NCBI GenBank assembly: GCA_024277555.1
Contig: JAJRUY010000303.1
Coordinates: forward strand, 1-9,146
Length of the DNA: 9,146 bases
Source of the DNA: Gammaproteobacteria bacterium
GTDB lineage: Bacteria; Pseudomonadota; Gammaproteobacteria; Chromatiales; Chromatiaceae
Direction of reading: 5' to 3'
A model generated the notes under the pieces. It saw nothing but the letters and a program-made list of their open reading frames with translations. It ran no database searches and was not told the DNA's origin. The translations under genes were made by a program, and so were the position numbers. How positions within the stretch are numbered: position 1 is the first letter of the stretch; every line of letters starts with the position of its first letter. This document shows positions 7,068 to 9,146 of the stretch, piece by piece.

Positions 7068-7701
7068 CAAAATGCTTGTAGAGGATCTTGTGCCGGAACT
7101 TCGCCAGGCGGGGTATGCAGTGGATCTGGCCACTGATGGGCAGGAGGCGCTGTTTCTGGGCGAAACCGAGAGCTACGACCTGGTGGTGCTCGATCTCGGG
7201 CTGCCCGTCATGAATGGCCTGGAGATACTGCGTAAATGGCGCGCTGGCGGCATAAAAGCACCGGTGCTTATTCTCACCGCCCGGGACAGTTGGCGGGAAA
7301 AGGTGGACGGCCTCAAAGCCGGGGCCGATGACTACCTGACCAAACCTTTCTATTCTGAAGAGCTGCTGGCCAGACTGCAGGCACTGCTGCGCCGCAGCCA
7401 CGACAGGGTGGCAACCCAATTACATGCTGAAGGCATGTTGCTGGATGAGGAACATCAGCAAATACTGCTGGATGACGGTTCCTCTCTCCCGCTCACCGGC
7501 ACCGAATTCCGCCTGCTGCGCTATTTCATGATGAACCCCGGCAAGCCACTGTCCAAAACCCGGCTTACCGAACATGTCTATGAACAGGACTTTGATCGTG
7601 ACAGCAACCTGATAGAGGTTTATGTACGCCGCCTGCGGGAAAAAATCGGCAACAGCCGCATCGAAACCCGGCGCGGTCAGGGCTATGTTTTCAAGGGCTA
7701 G
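7042..7701 (+). CDS. OmpR-family DNA-binding response regulator
   Basis: A 219-residue transcription regulator. The receiver domain spans 1-112: acidic pair Asp8/Asp9 (LVEDD), phospho-acceptor Asp51 in VVLDLGLPVMNG, switch Thr79 (ILTA) and Lys101 (YLTKPF). The winged-helix effector domain spans about 125-219, with LTGTEFRLLRYFM, the recognition-helix region SNLIEVYVRRLREKI and the wing ETRRGQGYVF. This is the PhoP/QseB/PmrA branch by overall pattern. ATG at 7042 is preferred over an upstream in-frame TTG (7024) because GGAGG lies 6 nt before it and the protein then begins MRLLLVEDD, as usual for the family. It is cotranscribed with the PepSY protein and with its probable cognate kinase. The pump promoter and its own promoter are inferred targets from the paired operators in the divergent region. 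Confidence 0.96.
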   Translation: MRLLLVEDDKMLVEDLVPELRQAGYAVDLATDGQEALFLGETESYDLVVLDLGLPVMNGLEILRKWRAGGIKAPVLILTARDSWREKVDGLKAGADDYLTKPFYSEELLARLQALLRRSHDRVATQLHAEGMLLDEEHQQILLDDGSSLPLTGTEFRLLRYFMMNPGKPLSKTRLTEHVYEQDFDRDSNLIEVYVRRLREKIGNSRIETRRGQGYVFKG

Positions 7702-9004
7702 CCCGGTTTCCCTGGAACGCTCTCTGAGCTGGGCGATGGGCATCCTGCTGCTTGGGGTGCTGCTGGCGCTGCTGAGCATCGCTGCCTGGACAGGCAGGGA
7801 GAGCGCCATCCAATTTGCCATTTCACGCCTTCATCACGATGCCGAGGCCATCCTCAGCAGCATGGATGTGGCGGAACAAAGGATCGTTCGTTCCTTGCCT
7901 CCCATCTATAGACAACCACTGTCCGGGCACTACTTCATGGTGTACTTCGATAATGGAGAACCCCTGGCTTCCCGTTCCCTGTGGGATCAGAAGCTGGTGA
8001 TTCCTGACAAACACCCTGAGACGACCCGTTATTGGCTGGCGCCAGGACCCCAGAATCAGCAGTTGCTCATCTGGCAAAGCACCTACGAAAAAGAGGGGCA
8101 GAGGTTTTCAATCGCCATTGCAGAAGACGTGGCGCCATTGCTTTTGGCCATCAAGCGTTTTCTCTGGATTGGTGTGGCAGCATCACTGGCGACGGTGCTA
8201 CTCATGCTGCTGGTGCAGCGTCTTGCCATTCGGCGCGCCTTTGCCCGCCTGGACAGCATTCGTAAAGACCTGAGGGACATAAGAAAAGGCGTTCGCACCC
8301 ACATAGGAACAAATGCACCTGAAGAAGTACAGCCCATGGTCACTGAATTCAACCAGTTGCTACAGGCATGGAAGCAGCATCAGGAGCGTTCAAGAAATGC
8401 TCTGGGCAATCTTGCTCATGCGCTCAAAACACCCCTGAGCATGATTTACCGGCATGGAGAAAAGAACGGGGAAACCAGGCTCACAGATCAGGCACGGCAA
8501 ATGCAGCAGCTGATCGAACGGGAGCTGAAGCGGGCGCGGATCAGCGGCCGGGCAGTGGTAGGCAAGCATTTTTGTCCGGAAGATGACCTAGGTGATCTTG
8601 TCGATACCATTCAGGCTCTGCATCACCGCAAGCCACTGCAGATCGAAGTGGATATAAATGCACCCAACTGCCTACCCTTCGATCAGAATGACATGCTGGA
8701 ACTGGCGGGAAATCTTCTCGACAACGCCGCCAAATGGGCCAGTCACAAGCTGCGCCTGCGGCTCACATCAAACAGCAAGCTGACATTTTTACTCGAAGAT
8801 GATGGCCCGGGCATCAAGCCCCACCTGCGTGAAGCCTTGCTGGCACGAGGAAAACGCCTGGACGAAAACCAGCCCGGACACGGACTGGGGCTTGCCATTG
8901 TCAATGACATTGCACAACTCTACGGTGGGAACATGCATCTGGATCAATCACCAGACCTCAAGGGTCTGCGGGTTATTGTCACCCTTCCCCTGTTCAACAA
9001 ATAG
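7685..9004 (+). CDS. PhoQ-like sensor histidine kinase
   Basis: A 439-residue inner-membrane kinase, the probable partner of the adjacent regulator. TM1 is about 15-36 and TM2 about 158-178; between them lies a periplasmic sensor of about 120 residues. A HAMP-like segment (about 180-230) leads to the H-box NALGNLAHALKTPLS with phospho-acceptor His245. The ATPase part has the N-box GNLLDNAAKWAS (342-353), the G1 motif EDDGPGI (371-377) and the G2 motif GHGLGLAIV (398-406), so all catalytic motifs are intact. The AHALKTPL version of the H-box is that of PhoQ-type kinases. The sensor is not rich in Cys, Met or His, though HHD (50-52) lies just after TM1. ATG at 7685 is chosen over an in-frame ATG at 7622 because the extra 21 residues are non-conserved and lie inside the regulator gene. 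The remaining overlap is 17 nt. The ligand is unknown. Confidence 0.93.
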   Translation: MFSRASPVSLERSLSWAMGILLLGVLLALLSIAAWTGRESAIQFAISRLHHDAEAILSSMDVAEQRIVRSLPPIYRQPLSGHYFMVYFDNGEPLASRSLWDQKLVIPDKHPETTRYWLAPGPQNQQLLIWQSTYEKEGQRFSIAIAEDVAPLLLAIKRFLWIGVAASLATVLLMLLVQRLAIRRAFARLDSIRKDLRDIRKGVRTHIGTNAPEEVQPMVTEFNQLLQAWKQHQERSRNALGNLAHALKTPLSMIYRHGEKNGETRLTDQARQMQQLIERELKRARISGRAVVGKHFCPEDDLGDLVDTIQALHHRKPLQIEVDINAPNCLPFDQNDMLELAGNLLDNAAKWASHKLRLRLTSNSKLTFLLEDDGPGIKPHLREALLARGKRLDENQPGHGLGLAIVNDIAQLYGGNMHLDQSPDLKGLRVIVTLPLFNK

Positions 9005-9037
9005 CTAGCCCGGATGTTTCACCTGGAAGTCCGATGA

Positions 9038-9140
9038 TTGTGCCGAGATTGTTGTTCAGAGGCGAATTTCTGATCGAATCAATAGCCCAAGCTATTGATG
9101 AGTGAAGAAATATCGTCTCTGGGCAACAAGATCGGCGCAA
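9038..9140. repeat. long imperfect palindrome, possible MITE or insertion-sequence end
   Basis: The sequence 9031-9086 aligned to the reverse complement of 9091-9146 matches at about 41 of 57 columns. Conserved blocks from outside in are TTG, GCCGA, TTGTTG, CAGAG, CGA, ATTTCT and a perfect 9-bp inner stem, ATCAATAGC (9078-9086) with GCTATTGAT (9091-9099), closing a CCAA loop. No T-run follows on either strand, so it is not a normal intrinsic terminator. It begins shortly after the kinase stop, and the right arm reaches the window edge, so the element probably continues. It is noncoding as far as can be seen. The mobile-element reading is inference. Confidence 0.6.
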
Positions 9141-9146
9141 GGGCGG

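Noticed and set aside
9078..9099. Perfect 9-bp stem with 4-nt loop as an intrinsic terminator for the kinase operon
   Set aside because: The stem is AT-rich and no U-tract follows on either strand. It is the core of a much longer palindrome instead.
1..9146. CRISPR array, tRNA or rRNA genes
   Set aside because: No regularly spaced direct repeats, cloverleaf-like segments or rRNA-like conserved stretches were seen on either strand.

Overview
The window looks like a piece of a proteobacterial chromosome, most likely gammaproteobacterial. It is moderately GC-rich and tightly packed. It carries a CzcA/CusA-type heavy-metal RND efflux operon and, facing away from it, a PepSY protein / OmpR-family regulator / PhoQ-like histidine kinase cassette of a kind common in that class. 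The organism assignment is an inference from gene content only.

Minus strand, read from about 6501 down to 1: outer-membrane factor (CzcC/CusC type), periplasmic adaptor (CzcB/CusB type), RND permease (CzcA/CusA type), a small DUF3240 protein, and a membrane-anchored DUF6544/DUF6920-like protein that runs off the left edge. The first four genes are joined by 1-4 nt stop/start overlaps (ATGA, TGATG, ATGA), so they are almost certainly one translationally coupled operon. The fifth starts about 45-50 nt after the DUF3240 stop and has no good canonical start codon.

The 200-nt divergent intergenic region (6502-6701) holds both promoters. It contains two related 16-bp elements (12/16 identical) in opposite orientation. 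Each reads TTCAG-N6-TT(A/C)A(G/T) toward its own gene set and lies just upstream of a recognisable -10 hexamer. The architecture matches an OmpR-family (PmrA/QseB-like) direct-repeat operator, so the local response regulator probably controls both the pump and its own cassette.

Plus strand, 6702-9004: PepSY protein, response regulator and histidine kinase, with overlapping genes (26 and 17 nt). Together the two halves read as a sensed efflux system: the kinase senses a periplasmic or envelope signal, the regulator switches on the CBA pump, and the DUF3240 (PII-like) protein is a candidate modulator of the pump. The substrate cannot be named. The permease lacks the CusA methionine triad, so Cu(I)/Ag(I) is unlikely, but it also lacks the first acidic residue of the CzcA TM4 motif.

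Immediately after the kinase stop codon (9005-9146) there is no gene but a long imperfect palindrome. Its arms are about 50 nt and its core is a perfect 9-bp stem with a 4-nt loop. It reaches the window edge and may be a palindromic mobile element (MITE) or an insertion-sequence end.
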